Shown piece by piece: positions 62,780 to 64,000 of a stretch of 64,000 nucleotides of DNA. Below the pieces are notes generated by a model that worked only from the letters and a program-made list of their open reading frames with translations, made no database searches and was not told where the DNA came from. Position 1 is the first letter of the stretch. Each line of letters begins with the position of its first letter. A program made the translations under genes and the position numbers. The DNA is from Hominimerdicola alba 8 (lineage in GTDB: Bacteria; Bacillota; Clostridia; Oscillospirales; Ruminococcaceae): NCBI RefSeq assembly GCF_000178155.2, contig NZ_ADKM02000050.1, positions 55,014 through 119,013 of the forward strand. The letters run 5' to 3'.

Positions 62780-63898
62780 ATGAAAAAGCTGCTCGCGCTG
62801 ACGATAGCGCTCACACTCAGTTCGGCTATGCTGGCAGGCTGTGGCGACACATCGTCCGAAAGTTCAAAGGCTGATACCACAACCACCACAAAAGCGACCG
62901 AAACAGAGGCTCCCGCAGAATCGGAAGCACCTGAAACGACCACCACGACAGAAGCACCGAAGGAAACGGAAGCACCCGCTGAGAGCGAGGCTCCTGCTGA
63001 GGAAGCGGGCGGCGCTCAGGGGTTGGAAGCCATCAAGGACAGGCTTAAGAATTATGACAATGCTTCGCTGAAATTCACCCTTGATACCGATGTCAGCCAG
63101 TTCATCTACCCATTTGACCAGGAAAACACCAACAACCTGAAATACAAGGACGCTGACGGCAACGAGATAGAAAATCCCCACAAGGATGAGGTACACAAGC
63201 CGGGCGAAGAAGGCTACGGCGGAAACGAAGCTGTGCTGGATATCTCGGTGCAGGATGTTGGCGGCATACCGATGTGCAAATTCAGGGAAGTTTACCAGCA
63301 GTGGCAGGACGCAAACGGCAATGTTCTGTATGAACAGAGCGATGACGCTGTTGCACCTGTATACATGCTGAGAAAGTGGAACATCGACCTGGACAAGTTG
63401 TTTGCGGGTCATGAGGAAGAACTGGCAAAGATATTCACTGTCAAGTTCGATGTAGTTGCCATAGCACAGGAACCCGCTTCGGACAGCGGCGAGATCTGGG
63501 GCACAGGCATTTACTGGCTGGGCGGCGAGATGGGCACCAACAATGTTGAGAAGTGGTCGGGCAACCTGACAGGCTTCGATATGAGTTCTGACAAGGACGA
63601 CACGGCAGGCTGGATAAACCAGTGGGCTTACACAGAGATAGTCGGCAGACCCGGTGTAAATGCGGGCACAACAAAGTCATTCGGCTTTGAGGAGAACGAC
63701 CACAACTACATATTCTTCCAGACATGGGCAAGCACACACCATCAGCTGGTGGATTTCTACATAGCTGACATGGTACTGCTGGACGAAGACGACAATGTTA
63801 TAGCTGTTCCCGAAGAAAACATACCTAAAGGCGCAAGTTATGATGTTGTTGACCCGCTGGGTGACGGCACGATATATTCGGGCATCACCGCTGAATAG
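62780..63898 (+). CDS. Lipoprotein with Thr/Glu/Ala/Pro linker, probable carbohydrate-binding
   Basis: 372 residues. Lipobox LAGC (Cys21), a linker of about 55 residues built from TTTT, ETEAP and AESEAP repeats, then a soluble domain with two similar beta-rich parts (about 95-245 and 250-360). These contain GIPMCKFREVYQQWQD, GTGIYWLGGEMG and HHQLVDFYIADMVLLDEDDN, which looks like a sandwich fold typical of carbohydrate-binding modules. The same linker style as the neighbour suggests related surface roles. No catalytic motif was seen. The gene has a GGAGG site and ends at a strong terminator. Confidence 0.65.
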   Translation: MKKLLALTIALTLSSAMLAGCGDTSSESSKADTTTTTKATETEAPAESEAPETTTTTEAPKETEAPAESEAPAEEAGGAQGLEAIKDRLKNYDNASLKFTLDTDVSQFIYPFDQENTNNLKYKDADGNEIENPHKDEVHKPGEEGYGGNEAVLDISVQDVGGIPMCKFREVYQQWQDANGNVLYEQSDDAVAPVYMLRKWNIDLDKLFAGHEEELAKIFTVKFDVVAIAQEPASDSGEIWGTGIYWLGGEMGTNNVEKWSGNLTGFDMSSDKDDTAGWINQWAYTEIVGRPGVNAGTTKSFGFEENDHNYIFFQTWASTHHQLVDFYIADMVLLDEDDNVIAVPEENIPKGASYDVVDPLGDGTIYSGITAE

Positions 63899-63968
63899 GC
63901 TATCCACAGTAAGCGACACATATTTCACAATATAAAAAAATTTACTGTTAACTATATAAAATAAAGTC

Positions 63969-64000
63969 AAAGACCCTGCGGTACATGCCGCAGGGTCTTT
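63969..64000 (+). terminator. Terminator at the window end
   Basis: A perfect 13-bp stem (AAAGACCCTGCGG with CCGCAGGGTCTTT) closes the last gene. The T-tract may continue beyond the window. Confidence 0.85.

Overview
The window looks like chromosome of an anaerobic, fibre-degrading member of the Clostridia, most likely Ruminococcus or a close Oscillospiraceae relative. The grounds are a zinc-type S14, pyruvate:ferredoxin oxidoreductase, low-to-mid GC, strong TTGACA-17-TATAAT promoters, surface proteins with Ser/Lys/Glu and Thr-rich linkers, and lipid-anchored xyloglucanase and xylanase/esterase enzymes. The species is inferred from gene content and was not checked by search. No rRNA, tRNA, CRISPR array or prophage was seen.

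Layout. 1-5.4 kb: small membrane proteins, a tRNA methyltransferase, a pyridoxal kinase, a lipid-kinase homologue, a beta-helical lipoprotein, and a 90-residue protein resembling the glycyl-radical end of anaerobic ribonucleotide reductase. 5.9-19.1 kb: a probable ten-gene minus-strand transcription unit. It holds two LolD/MacB-type ATPases (one with an AbrB-like tail), a 979-residue solute-binding protein fused to two predicted jelly-roll domains, two MalF/MalG-type permease pairs, an extracellular propeller/TPR protein, a Yip1-like protein and a DUF5696-like secreted protein. 19.7-21.6 kb: four small genes including a recent tandem duplication. 22.0-26.6 kb: tpiA, two unknown membrane/lipoprotein genes, and both kinds of phosphoglycerate mutase (gpmA, gpmI). 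26.8-43.3 kb: the S10-spc-alpha ribosomal superoperon (rpsJ to rplQ) with secY, adk, map, a KOW protein, infA and rpoA, behind a leader of about 455 nt with an attenuator-like terminator. 43.5-49.1 kb: an XRE-type membrane regulator, nifJ, and an AT-rich divergent XRE/unknown gene pair. 49.2-53.0 kb: a GH74 xyloglucanase lipoprotein, a repeat-filled spacer and a zinc-ribbon membrane protein. 53.1-58.4 kb: a YfhO/CsbB-like envelope glycosylation pair and two membrane proteins. 59.3-63.9 kb: a GH11-CBM22-CE4 lipoprotein and two surface proteins.

Together, the GH74 and GH11-CBM22-CE4 enzymes would cut xyloglucan and acetylated xylan at the cell surface. The solute-binding protein and permeases would take up oligosaccharides. 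Glycolytic enzymes and nifJ would carry the carbon to acetyl-CoA and reduced ferredoxin. The substrate of the transporter is not shown by the sequence.

The least explained items are the ten-gene transporter/scaffold unit, the stand-alone glycyl-radical-like protein, and a dispersed MITE-like element in three copies (A has an 11-bp target duplication, B an enlarged perfect hairpin, C is degenerate). Others are the S10 leader, a 244-nt stretch between rplW and rplB, and the AT-rich regulator/membrane gene pair with an 11-bp operator-like repeat.
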